Shown in pieces: positions 1 to 7,927 of a stretch of DNA of 14,644 bases. The translations under genes were made by a program, and so were the position numbers. Numbering within the stretch: the first letter of the stretch is position 1; every line of letters begins with the position of its first letter. Origin of the DNA: an uncultured Lachnospiraceae bacterium. GTDB taxonomy: Bacteria > Bacillota > Clostridia > Lachnospirales > Lachnospiraceae. The stretch spans positions 1 to 14,644 of the forward strand of contig CAMKMR010000013.1 in the NCBI GenBank assembly GCA_946413945.1, in the 5' to 3' direction. Under the pieces are notes generated by a model, which searched no databases, was not told the origin of the DNA, and saw only the letters and a list, made by a program, of their open reading frames with translations.

Positions 1-3000
1 TTATCATCTCCGTAGTATTCTCGCTGATAACTGTCGGATAGTCTATCGTAGCATTATTCCACGCAAGACTTACACTATTTACTGCTGTAGGATTAAACTT
101 TCCTTTTGAGTCTAATATCTCATTAGCATATACTCCATAAGTTTTATATGTAGTGATGCCACTAGTCACATTCGGACCATTAAGATCAAATATACCCATT
201 CCATCCGGATAGCTGCTGTCATCAGGACTTTCAACCGCTTCCGTATTCTTATCGAGAACATATGAAGCAATATCATTAATTCCACCGCTAAGATCAGTCA
301 TATGGCAAGGCTTCGAAGTATTTTCTTTATCTTTCCCATTGTCATCTGTGCCCTTATACATACTCTGGCTAAAGTAACAGTGTGGGTCCGATGCAAAATC
401 CCCTTCATAGAAACCATAAATATACTGACTCTGTACTTTGTAGCGATTATCATAGAGAAGATCTTCATCCCCAAAATAGAAATTAAGATATTCCTCATTT
501 TCGTCTGCTGATATATGACGGGAATTATCTGCTCCATCAAGGCAATAAGTCAGCTGCTTACTAGGTCCAAGAGTTATACCCGCATCAAGACTTACAGTTT
601 TTGCATCATTTTCAGGATCTATCTTAAGTCCATAATTTCTGCAGCTGTTAAATGTTCCTTTGCCCTTTGTATTAACTGCAATTCCTGCAGTTTCATAGCC
701 TGCTATTTTACCAGCATTTACACATGATGTGATATAAAGATCATTAATATCATCAGAAAGTGTATCCGCTAAAATTCCAGCCGCACGCCCCGCCCCGTCT
801 TTTACTTCAACATTTCCAAGATTAAGAAGATTCTTTAAATAAGAGCTGTTATCTCCATAGATTCGACCAACCATTCCAGCAGCATATTTATTCGCCTCAA
901 TTTTAAGCTTATTTATACATTCACTGATATTAATATCTGTTGTAGCTGTTCCAATAAGAGACGCTGCGCTCAAGCTTTCGGAAATGATCCTTGCCGCTTT
1001 TTCTCCTAATTCCACTTCTCCTTCCTTAGCCGGCCTGATATCAAGATAAAATTTGCTAAGATTAAGTACTTTCTTTGAATTCTGAACAGCTATCAGACCT
1101 CCGGCATCAGAATAAGCTTTTATCTTTCTTACCTTAACAGTTATAAACTCTGTCTCTTCAGAACCTTCAGTTTTTTTTGTATTCAGAATTTCTCCCTGAT
1201 TAGTTGCAACAAGTCCTCCGGCATTAAGTTTATTTTTATATGCTGCCTCGTTATATTTATTATTTCTTTCGGATTCAAGTTCAACCTCAAGGTCTGCCCC
1301 AACATTTAATACAGCTCCCTCATGATTTTCAGCAATAAGGCCTCCTATTTCTCTTTCACCCTTTATATCCGCCTTTACAAGCTTATTCTGAGTAACAGTT
1401 CCATAGTTTTCAGCTATAAGCCCTCCATAATACTCACCCTTATTTACTGTTGCGGTTATTTTCTTCTTTTCCTCAGGCTCTCCCGAATATTCTCTTTTAA
1501 TTTTATAGTTTAGTTTAAAAGGCGAACCCTCATAATGTCTACCTGTTAATCTACCTTTAATTGATATTTCAACCTTTATACTTTTTCCACTCTCATACAG
1601 ATAATCCAAATCCGAAGTTGAATAAGCCTGACCTAAAGTTGCCTCTGTTCCCAGTCCTTCATCATAGCAAATCAGACTTGCACTTACTTCCCAAAATCTC
1701 AGTACAATTTTGCTAAATTTATATACACCCGTATAGTCTTTTTTTACTTCAACTTTCCTCAAATCTGCAAAATAGCTTAAGATTCCGGCGTTTTCTCTAC
1801 CTTGACTGACAATAGAGTATGTCTTAGTACCAGTTCCAGGCGTTATCTGATCATAGGTATATTCTGTCTCTATTCCTTTTAAATCCGTCTCAACGAGGCA
1901 ATCAGAAACCACTTCAGAATATTTACTATTAAAGGCTATAAGTCCGGCTGCATGGCTGAGGGCATTTAGTCCCGTTTCATCATCTTCATCATATTCACTT
2001 ATTATCACCGGCATATCATTTGTGCCGACATAATCACCTTTATCATCATCGAAATAATATTCCTTAGCTTCAATTGTAAGTTTCTTATCGTTAGATTCTG
2101 TTAAAGATGTTTTTACAAATGAATCCGTATTAAAATCATTCGCAGCATTAAAACTAGCATCTGAATAAATGTGACCATTTACTGCTTCATTAAGCTGCCT
2201 TATAAAAAGACCGATATCCTGATCATCTGAAGAAAGACTATTATAGCCTATAATCCCTCCTACAAAGGAATATCCCTTTATATATTGAGGAATCTTTCCA
2301 TCTCTGATCCTAAGGGTCCTATCTTCTTCTAACTTCGTTAAATTTCCACCAATAAGACCGCCAACAAAATAGCCACCCTTAACACTCTTTGGATTAACCT
2401 CATAAAGCCCAAATACATTACTTCTGTTAATTCCAAAAAGACCTCCGGTATAATTCTCTCCGCTGATAGTAACATTAGAGTCGATCTTTATTTCGTCAAC
2501 ATTTGTCCCTGCCAAATTATCTCCTACCAGTCCGCCTGTGGCATTTCCACCTTCTACAGTCGAATTACCACTTATCTCTATCTTATTTATTTTTCCCTTA
2601 TTAGCAGCTGCAAGGCATCCTGTAGTCTTAGATCCATTTACATTTATATTCTCTAATTCTAATCCTGATATCTGCCCCTCATTAATGATAAATAAGCCTG
2701 CAGAATATTCGTCTCCATTATCAATAATCTTATATAAGAGATTAGTTTCATAATCAATATCTATATTTGAAATTATTCTATTTTCATCATCTCTGCTGGA
2801 TTTTAAAATGGCATTTGAGTTTAAACATAAATAGGATGGAAAATACACCTTGGTTGTAGGTGCAATATTTACCGCCCCTGTTTCTCTTGATATAGCCAGC
2901 CTGCCTGCCGAACCGGAGAATAAACTTCTTCTTTCGATAAAAGCCTTCCAGTCCATATCACTAGAAACAAGATATTTTCTTTCTTTAGCTAGTTCTCCGC

Positions 3001-4399
3001 TTAAAAATCCACCACTTACACATTCTTCAATATATCTTATATTGTATAAATGTCTGATATTATCTATCGTATAAGTGATATCCCCGGCCACAAGCCTGCT
3101 GGCAAAAAGTGGACATGAAGGAACTGTATTACTATCCTGAGAAGCCGGATAAGCCACATCTCCCTTATCAATCTGCACATTTTCATTATTATTGTTTTTT
3201 CCACTGATACTTTCTATCTCAAATGTTACATTTTCGATAGACATCCCTTCAAAGATACGTACAAATCTCGCAAAACTGTAGGTATTATTAAACACCTCAT
3301 AATTATTGTCCCCGGAATCAGTTATATTAAAAAAATAAGTCTGAGCTTGCAGATCAACTGCATCAAAAGCAAAATAAACATGTTTAACATCACCCATCTG
3401 CACATATTTTGCAGGAACTTTTACAGTTACATTTTTATTTTCTAATGACCCATTAGCCTTGTATTTAGTAAATACAAGACTCACCTCAGACCATTTTTCT
3501 TTTATCTTGTTACTATCACTTACTGTAAATAAAACTCTATATTTTAAATCACCTTGCCTTAAAGTTATCTCATAATTAAAATTATCCAAAGAAGATCTTA
3601 TATCAGGATCCGCAGAATAAATATCCAGCCCAAAAATATCCCCGTTAACAGCTTCTGCATTGATTTTCGCACTAATGATAGGCGCCGGATCTCTTTGATC
3701 TACAGAAAGTTTATCTGTTCCGAAATAGCCAACCATGATATCTTTTCTGTATGGCTCATCTCTTTCACCAATGAGCGGATCACCTGTTTCTGTCTCATAT
3801 TCATAATAAAGAAAATCATTATCATCACTGCAGCATACTGCAAATACCTGTCCCGCTTCAGGTGAAAATTCGATAGCTATCGCACTGTTAAGAATGCTGC
3901 TGTCAGTTATATAATCTGATAATAATTTAAATACAAGTTTAGCTTCTTCACTATTTAATGTTCCGCTTACCAGTTTAGAATAATCACCTTTATGTGTTCT
4001 GATGGAGATGATGGAATAAGCCGCATCATTGGTCCATACATCTTTTGCATCAGAATAATACACGCCAGCTTCATTTGTAAGCCAGGTAACATCTATAGGA
4101 GTACAGTTTTTTACATATGCTCCACTTGCATTTTTAAAATTATCTGTAAATGTTTCTAGAGAATTCCCCGCATTAAGAGACGTCAGCTGATTTGATGCTG
4201 CCGTAAAGATTGATTTTGCATTTTCGTTCTGCCTTCTGAACTTTGTATGCTGCTGCCAGTTTATTATTGCTGCTGCAGAAACCCCGGCAACTATTATCAT
4301 AACAACCAGAGTTACGATTATTTCTGTAAGTGTAAATCCTTTGTTCTCCCCGCAAACGACAATGCTTTTATGAAGTTTATCTTTCTGAAAATTCTTCAT
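1..4399 (-). CDS. Giant prepilin-like protein with GLUG-type beta-helix repeats, C-terminus outside window
   Basis: Translating the minus strand from ATG 4399 gives 1466 codons without a stop up to the left edge, so the C-terminus is missing. Residues 1-21 form a basic leader ending in a prepilin peptidase site: KG|FTLTE, with G21 at -1, F22 at +1 and E26 at +5. A single hydrophobic helix follows (about 27-47), then a polar helix as in pilins and pseudopilins. Residues about 60-440 are unrecognised and look beta-rich. RHLYNIR (449-455) and DMDW (481-484) resemble the entry segment of GLUG beta-helix domains. About fifteen GG[LI][IV][GA]xN-like repeats then run from 566 to about 1245. The inferred role is a type IV pilus or pseudopilus-associated surface protein, perhaps an adhesin. 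The start is supported by GAGAGGG seven bases upstream. Its promoter is separate from the aspS run. No pilus assembly genes are visible. The frame and prepilin signal are firm; the function is inferred. Confidence 0.9.
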   Translation of the reverse strand, partial: MKNFQKDKLHKSIVVCGENKGFTLTEIIVTLVVMIIVAGVSAAAIINWQQHTKFRRQNENAKSIFTAASNQLTSLNAGNSLETFTDNFKNASGAYVKNCTPIDVTWLTNEAGVYYSDAKDVWTNDAAYSIISIRTHKGDYSKLVSGTLNSEEAKLVFKLLSDYITDSSILNSAIAIEFSPEAGQVFAVCCSDDNDFLYYEYETETGDPLIGERDEPYRKDIMVGYFGTDKLSVDQRDPAPIISAKINAEAVNGDIFGLDIYSADPDIRSSLDNFNYEITLRQGDLKYRVLFTVSDSNKIKEKWSEVSLVFTKYKANGSLENKNVTVKVPAKYVQMGDVKHVYFAFDAVDLQAQTYFFNITDSGDNNYEVFNNTYSFARFVRIFEGMSIENVTFEIESISGKNNNNENVQIDKGDVAYPASQDSNTVPSCPLFASRLVAGDITYTIDNIRHLYNIRYIEECVSGGFLSGELAKERKYLVSSDMDWKAFIERRSLFSGSAGRLAISRETGAVNIAPTTKVYFPSYLCLNSNAILKSSRDDENRIISNIDIDYETNLLYKIIDNGDEYSAGLFIINEGQISGLELENINVNGSKTTGCLAAANKGKINKIEISGNSTVEGGNATGGLVGDNLAGTNVDEIKIDSNVTISGENYTGGLFGINRSNVFGLYEVNPKSVKGGYFVGGLIGGNLTKLEEDRTLRIRDGKIPQYIKGYSFVGGIIGYNSLSSDDQDIGLFIRQLNEAVNGHIYSDASFNAANDFNTDSFVKTSLTESNDKKLTIEAKEYYFDDDKGDYVGTNDMPVIISEYDEDDETGLNALSHAAGLIAFNSKYSEVVSDCLVETDLKGIETEYTYDQITPGTGTKTYSIVSQGRENAGILSYFADLRKVEVKKDYTGVYKFSKIVLRFWEVSASLICYDEGLGTEATLGQAYSTSDLDYLYESGKSIKVEISIKGRLTGRHYEGSPFKLNYKIKREYSGEPEEKKKITATVNKGEYYGGLIAENYGTVTQNKLVKADIKGEREIGGLIAENHEGAVLNVGADLEVELESERNNKYNEAAYKNKLNAGGLVATNQGEILNTKKTEGSEETEFITVKVRKIKAYSDAGGLIAVQNSKKVLNLSKFYLDIRPAKEGEVELGEKAARIISESLSAASLIGTATTDINISECINKLKIEANKYAAGMVGRIYGDNSSYLKNLLNLGNVEVKDGAGRAAGILADTLSDDINDLYITSCVNAGKIAGYETAGIAVNTKGKGTFNSCRNYGLKIDPENDAKTVSLDAGITLGPSKQLTYCLDGADNSRHISADENEEYLNFYFGDEDLLYDNRYKVQSQYIYGFYEGDFASDPHCYFSQSMYKGTDDNGKDKENTSKPCHMTDLSGGINDIASYVLDKNTEAVESPDDSSYPDGMGIFDLNGPNVTSGITTYKTYGVYANEILDSKGKFNPTAVNSVSLAWNNATIDYPTVISENTTEMI
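665..2704 (-). repeat. GLUG-like protein repeat region of the prepilin-like gene
   Basis: These are protein-level repeats with the core G-G-[LI]-[IVF]-[GA]-x-N. Cores begin near residues 567 (AGLFIIN), 594 (GCLAAAN), 622 (GGLVGDN), 652 (GGLFGIN), 680 (GGLIGGN), 714 (GGIIGYN), 819 (GLIAFN), 872 (GILSYF), 992 and 1019 (GGLIAEN twice), 1061 (GGLVATN), 1100 (GGLIAVQ), 1175 (GMVGRI), 1208 (GILAD) and 1239 (GIAVN). Spacing is 27-34 residues in the regular stretches. The DNA copies have diverged, so this is an old array rather than a recent expansion. The core matches the GLUG motif as I know it (GGLVGxN). A right-handed beta-helix is the expected fold, but that is inference. Confidence 0.8.
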
Positions 4400-4489
4400 A
4401 AATCCGCCCTCTCATATACTTATCCACTAATACCCAAACCCCTTATATTTCGGCCATTTAGGGGAAACTTATCCTATTATCTAATACTA
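4400..4489 (-). promoter_or_regulatory. 5' leader and ribosome binding site of the prepilin-like gene
   Basis: This is the region between the predicted transcription start (about 4489, assumed seven bases past the -10 box) and ATG 4399. The ribosome binding site GAGAGGG lies at 4407-4413, seven bases before the ATG. A small stem pairs CCCCT with AGGGG (plus-strand 4439-4443 and 4460-4464), with a loop of 16 bases. It is too weak to call a riboswitch. I see no c-di-GMP riboswitch core motif. Confidence 0.45.
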
Positions 4490-4495
4490 TAATCA

Positions 4496-4524
4496 ATTAT
4501 ATAACACTGACTAGCCTTTTACAA
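4496..4524 (-). promoter_or_regulatory. Predicted sigma-A promoter for the prepilin-like gene
   Basis: Read on the minus strand, TTGTAA (4519-4524) is followed after exactly 17 bases by a perfect TATAAT (4496-4501). It lies about 100 bases upstream of the prepilin-like start and downstream of the aspS terminator, the expected place for an independent promoter. The surrounding sequence is AT-rich, so chance matches to the -10 box are possible. The -35 box and the ideal spacing raise confidence. Confidence 0.65.
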
Positions 4525-4584
4525 ACTTAGTCCTACTAAATTGTCTGATTTTTCTGTGAATAATTTTATAATTTATTCATAGTA

Positions 4585-4679
4585 TGTTAAAAAATGCTGA
4601 TATGTTAAAAATACCCCTGTGTTAAAAATGCCAGTGTTATAAAAGATAATATATAAAAAATGCCAATATATAAAAAAAC
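4585..4679. repeat. Degenerate tandem array, about 17-base period, six units
   Basis: Plus-strand units begin at 4585, 4603, 4620, 4635, 4652 and 4669, with steps of 18, 17, 15, 17 and 17 bases. The first four start tgtta and the last two tataa. An A-run follows in each, and three of the first five units then carry an ATGC[TC] core (atgctg, atgcca, atgcca). The array fills the gap between the aspS terminator and the promoter of the prepilin-like gene. The last unit supplies the T-run of the terminator on the minus strand. The period is clear by eye, but the sequence is low in complexity. Confidence 0.55.
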
Positions 4680-4715
4680 AGCTGTGCAAAAACGATCTCT
4701 CATTTTTGCACAGCT
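4669..4715 (-). terminator. Intrinsic terminator after aspS
   Basis: A 13-bp perfect stem (4680-4692 paired with 4703-4715) encloses a 10-base loop. On the minus strand it is followed by G and then seven T's (4672-4678). It lies 65 bases after the aspS stop codon and closes the housekeeping run. The plus-strand side has only a short T-run, so any activity in that direction would be weaker. Confidence 0.88.
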
Positions 4716-4779
4716 ATTTTTACAATACGTTTTTAACTTTTTAGTCCAATTTCATTATAATATCAGCCTATACGAATGA

Positions 4780-6615
4780 TTACTCTTCATCAGTCTTATC
4801 TGCAGCACTGATATCAATGCAAAGCTCCTCTAACTGAACTGGATCAACAACATTTGGTGCATCTGTCATAAGATCTGAAGCATCCTTAACCTTAGGGAAG
4901 GCCATAACGTCACGGATCGTATCAGCCTTAGTCATAAGCATAAGGAGTCTGTCGAGACCATATGCAAGACCTGCGTGAGGAGGTACACCATACTTAAATG
5001 CTGTAAGAAGGAAGCCGAACTTATCATTTGCCTCTTCCTCAGTAAGACCGATAGTCTTAAACATAAGTTCCTGGATGTCATCCTGATGGATACGGACTGA
5101 ACCACCACCGATCTCAACGCCATTAAGAACAATATCATATGCCTTTGCACGTACTGCTCCTGGATCAGAATCAATCTTTTCAATATCTTCTTCCATAGGC
5201 ATTGTAAATGGATGATGCATAGCTACAAATCTATTCTCATCTTCATTCCACTCAAGAAGTGGGAACTCTGTGATCCATACAAATCTATATTCATCCTTGA
5301 AGCCAAAGTCAAAGTCTTTCTTTGCTTCATCGTAGATACCATATACATCAGCCACATGATTTCTGAGAGCGCCAAGAGTTTCAACTGTAAGCTTCCACTT
5401 AGGGCTGGCAATAATAAGAACAAGGTCTCCTGCCTTAGCCCCTGCGGCATTCTTTATTGCTTCAAGTTCTTCCGGCTTCATAAACTTAGCGAAAGAACAC
5501 TTCTCTTCACCTTCTTCAGGAATAGAGATATAAGCAAGTCCATTTACGCCATAACCCTTAACGAAATCTGTAAGAGCATCTATCTTCTTTCTTGCAAGTC
5601 CGCCAAGCCCCTTGGCTGTGATACATCTAACTGAACCACCTGCTGCGATAGCGCCTGTGAATACTGAAAAATCACAGTTACGAACTACGTCATCAAGATC
5701 TGTGATATGCATATCATATCTAAGATCAGGCTTATCTGAACCATACTGGTTCATAGCTGTATGCCATGTCATTCTTTCGATTGGAAGGGCAACATCTACT
5801 CCGATAGCCTCTTTAAAAATGTTCTTTAAAAGTCTTTCATTTACATCTAAAACATCATCAATATCTACAAATGAAAGTTCCATATCAACCTGTGTAAATT
5901 CAGGCTGACGGTCAGCTCTTAGATCTTCATCTCTGAAACATTTTGCAATCTGGAAATATCTGTCATATCCAGAGCACATAAGAAGCTGTTTAAAGAGCTG
6001 TGGCGACTGTGGAAGTGCATAGAAATTTCCCGGATGGATACGGCTTGGCACAAGATAGTCACGGGCACCTTCCGGTGTTGACTTACAGAGCATAGGTGTC
6101 TCTATCTCAAGGAATCCTTCATCTGTCATAAACTTTCTTATAGCAGCAGTAACCTTTGAGCGGAGCATGATCTTCCTTTGAAGTTCAGGTCTTCTTAAGT
6201 CAAGGAATCTATACTTAAGTCTGATATCTTCCTTTGTCTTAATTCCATCCTCAACTGGGAATGGAGGTGTATCTGCCTCTGAAAGAATTCTTAAAGCAGT
6301 TGCAACTATCTCAATATCTCCAGTTGCAAGATTTGTATTTACAGCACCTGCACGGGCATTAACCTTACCTGTAACTGCAATAACAAATTCACTTCTAAGA
6401 CGGGCTGCCTTCTCAAATACTTCTGTTCCTGCAGTTGCCTCTTCAAATACTATCTGAAGAATACCGCTTCTATCTCTTAAATCTGTGAAAATGATACCAC
6501 CTTTGTTACGGCTTCTCTGAACCCAGCCCATAACCGTAACTTCTTCACCAATATTCTTATTAGATACCTCCGTACACCTGTGGGTTCTATGTAAACCCTT
6601 CATTGATTCAGCCAT
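4780..6615 (-). CDS. aspS: Aspartyl-tRNA synthetase
   Basis: A cytoplasmic class IIb synthetase that charges tRNA-Asp with aspartate using ATP. The chosen product is 611 residues, normal for the bacterial type. An N-terminal OB-fold anticodon-binding domain occupies about residues 1-105 and includes GWVQRSRNKGG. The catalytic core follows, with motif 1 near 140-165, motif 2 FRDEDLRADRQPEFTQ at about 227-242, and motif 3 GLAYGLDRL at about 549-557. The stretch between motifs 2 and 3 (about 300-415) fits the GAD insertion of bacterial AspRS. The frame stays open to a TTG at 6630, but that codon overlaps the GGAGG ribosome binding site, so ATG 6615 is the start. It is the last gene before a strong terminator. 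Whether it also charges tRNA-Asn cannot be told from this window. Confidence 0.98.
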   Translation of the reverse strand: MAESMKGLHRTHRCTEVSNKNIGEEVTVMGWVQRSRNKGGIIFTDLRDRSGILQIVFEEATAGTEVFEKAARLRSEFVIAVTGKVNARAGAVNTNLATGDIEIVATALRILSEADTPPFPVEDGIKTKEDIRLKYRFLDLRRPELQRKIMLRSKVTAAIRKFMTDEGFLEIETPMLCKSTPEGARDYLVPSRIHPGNFYALPQSPQLFKQLLMCSGYDRYFQIAKCFRDEDLRADRQPEFTQVDMELSFVDIDDVLDVNERLLKNIFKEAIGVDVALPIERMTWHTAMNQYGSDKPDLRYDMHITDLDDVVRNCDFSVFTGAIAAGGSVRCITAKGLGGLARKKIDALTDFVKGYGVNGLAYISIPEEGEEKCSFAKFMKPEELEAIKNAAGAKAGDLVLIIASPKWKLTVETLGALRNHVADVYGIYDEAKKDFDFGFKDEYRFVWITEFPLLEWNEDENRFVAMHHPFTMPMEEDIEKIDSDPGAVRAKAYDIVLNGVEIGGGSVRIHQDDIQELMFKTIGLTEEEANDKFGFLLTAFKYGVPPHAGLAYGLDRLLMLMTKADTIRDVMAFPKVKDASDLMTDAPNVVDPVQLEELCIDISAADKTDEE

Positions 6616-6623
6616 TATTGATT

Positions 6624-6628
6624 CCTCC
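6624..6628 (-). promoter_or_regulatory. Ribosome binding site that fixes the aspS start
   Basis: GGAGG on the minus strand stands eight bases before ATG 6615. The upstream in-frame TTG at 6628-6630 shares a base with this site and has no site of its own, so the five extra N-terminal residues are not expected to be translated. Confidence 0.85.
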
Positions 6629-6682
6629 AATTCTAAACTTTTCCTTATACTTTATTCCAACATTCCACTTGTCTTTTATATC

Positions 6683-7927
6683 TTACTTCAAAATCTCTGC
6701 CATATCTTCAAACTTTGTTTCAGTCTCTTCGCCTGTTTCCATGTTTTTAAGACGGCACTTTCCAGATGCCACTTCATCTCCACCAACGATAACTGAATAT
6801 TTGGCATTAAGCTTATTAGCAAACTTCATCTGGGCTTTTACACTACGTCCAAGGCAGTCAGTCTCAACTGAAAATCCCTGCATACGAAGATCATAGATCA
6901 TCTTATATGCAGCAGTTCTAGCCTCGTCTCCCATGATACCAACATAAAGATCGATAGAATCATCTCCCACTAAGTCGATTCCTTCCTTTTCAAGGAAATA
7001 AAGGATTCTTTCGATTCCCATACCGAATCCAACTGATGGAGCTTTTTCCTTACCATCAATCTCATAAACGAGATTATCATATCTTCCGCCGCCAGAAAGA
7101 GTGAATCCATCTGAATTAACAAACTCAAATACTGTCTTTGTATAATAATCAAGACCTCTTACGATCCCAGTATCTATTTCATATGGAATTCCAAGAGAAT
7201 CAAGCATTCCTGTAAGTGTATTAAAATGCTCCTTACACTCATCGCATAAATAATCTATCGTTCTAGGAGCATTTTCAACTATCTTCTTGCAGCCTTCTTC
7301 TTTACAGTCAAGAACACGAAGAGGATTCTTATACATTCTGTCCTGACATGTTGGGCAGAGGCATTCTTTTCTTTCCTCAAGATAAGAAACAAGAGCCTTG
7401 TTATATACAGGCTTACACTTCTCACATCCAATAGAATTAAGATGAAGCTTTGCATCCTTAAGTCCAAGATTTTTAATGAATGTAGAAACTAAAGTAATCA
7501 ACTCAACTTCACATATAGGACTAGATGATCCAACAATCTCAACGCCAAACTGGTGGTGCTGACGAAGTCTTCCACTTTCCGGCTTTTCATATCTAAAGGC
7601 AGGTGTTACATAGAACATCTTAACCGGCTGAGGTTCAGCATATAATTTATTTTCTGAATAAGCACGCATAGCGCCTGCTGTTCCTTCCGGCTTAAGAGTT
7701 ATACCTCTTCCTCCTTTATCAACAAAAGAGTACATTTCCTTCTGAACTACGTCAGTAGTCTCTCCAACTCCTCGCTGGAAAAGAACTGTATGCTCGAACA
7801 CAGGAGTAATAATCTCTTTAATATTATATCTTCTGCAAAGATCTCGTGCCATCTCCTCGACCTTAGTACGTGTGCTCATTCTTTTTCCAAACCAGTCTGC
7901 TGTTCCTCTAGGTGCCTGAGTAATCAT
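6683..7927 (-). CDS. hisS: Histidyl-tRNA synthetase
   Basis: A cytoplasmic class IIa synthetase that charges tRNA-His. The length of 414 residues is typical. It has the N-terminal PRGTADW segment, motif 2 FRYEKPESGRLRQHHQFGVE (111-130), the histidine signature RGLDYYT (257-263), GGGRYDNL (279-286), motif 3 GFGMGIERI (300-308) and a C-terminal anticodon-binding domain. The intact histidine-binding signatures argue against a HisZ paralogue. The insertion between about 168 and 231 is rich in cysteine (C168, C171, C189, C191, C194, C208, C213, C228, C231), which suggests metal binding. The ATG overlaps the hemZ stop by four bases (ATGA), and GGAGG (7935-7939) lies inside the hemZ end, so translation is probably coupled. 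No T-box leader is present. Confidence 0.98.
   Translation of the reverse strand: MITQAPRGTADWFGKRMSTRTKVEEMARDLCRRYNIKEIITPVFEHTVLFQRGVGETTDVVQKEMYSFVDKGGRGITLKPEGTAGAMRAYSENKLYAEPQPVKMFYVTPAFRYEKPESGRLRQHHQFGVEIVGSSSPICEVELITLVSTFIKNLGLKDAKLHLNSIGCEKCKPVYNKALVSYLEERKECLCPTCQDRMYKNPLRVLDCKEEGCKKIVENAPRTIDYLCDECKEHFNTLTGMLDSLGIPYEIDTGIVRGLDYYTKTVFEFVNSDGFTLSGGGRYDNLVYEIDGKEKAPSVGFGMGIERILYFLEKEGIDLVGDDSIDLYVGIMGDEARTAAYKMIYDLRMQGFSVETDCLGRSVKAQMKFANKLNAKYSVIVGGDEVASGKCRLKNMETGEETETKFEDMAEILK

Noticed and set aside
1..9. TAA and TGA triplets at the left edge as a stop for the prepilin-like gene
   Set aside because: They lie in another frame. The gene's codons occupy positions 2-4, 5-7 and 8-10 (ATA, ATG, GAG), so the frame is still open at the edge.
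298..3074. Several 60-80 codon plus-strand frames and one minus-strand frame across the left region
   Set aside because: All overlap the single long minus-strand frame, have no family resemblance and no convincing ribosome binding sites.
4173..4355. Minus-strand 60-codon frame in the prepilin-like region
   Set aside because: It is out of frame with the long coding frame and would remove the clear prepilin leader. It has no ribosome binding site.
4400..4489. c-di-GMP riboswitch controlling a pilus gene
   Set aside because: This would be biologically attractive, but I do not see the conserved GEMM core motifs. The only stem is five base pairs.
4585..4679. CRISPR array
   Set aside because: Units are too short and degenerate and have no separate spacers. 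There are no cas genes nearby.
5212..5634. Plus-strand 140-codon open frame
   Set aside because: It lies entirely opposite conserved aspS sequence, has no recognisable domain, and is an antisense shadow.
6616..6682. T-box leader upstream of aspS
   Set aside because: The gap is 67 bases and has no specifier stem, T-box sequence or terminator hairpin.
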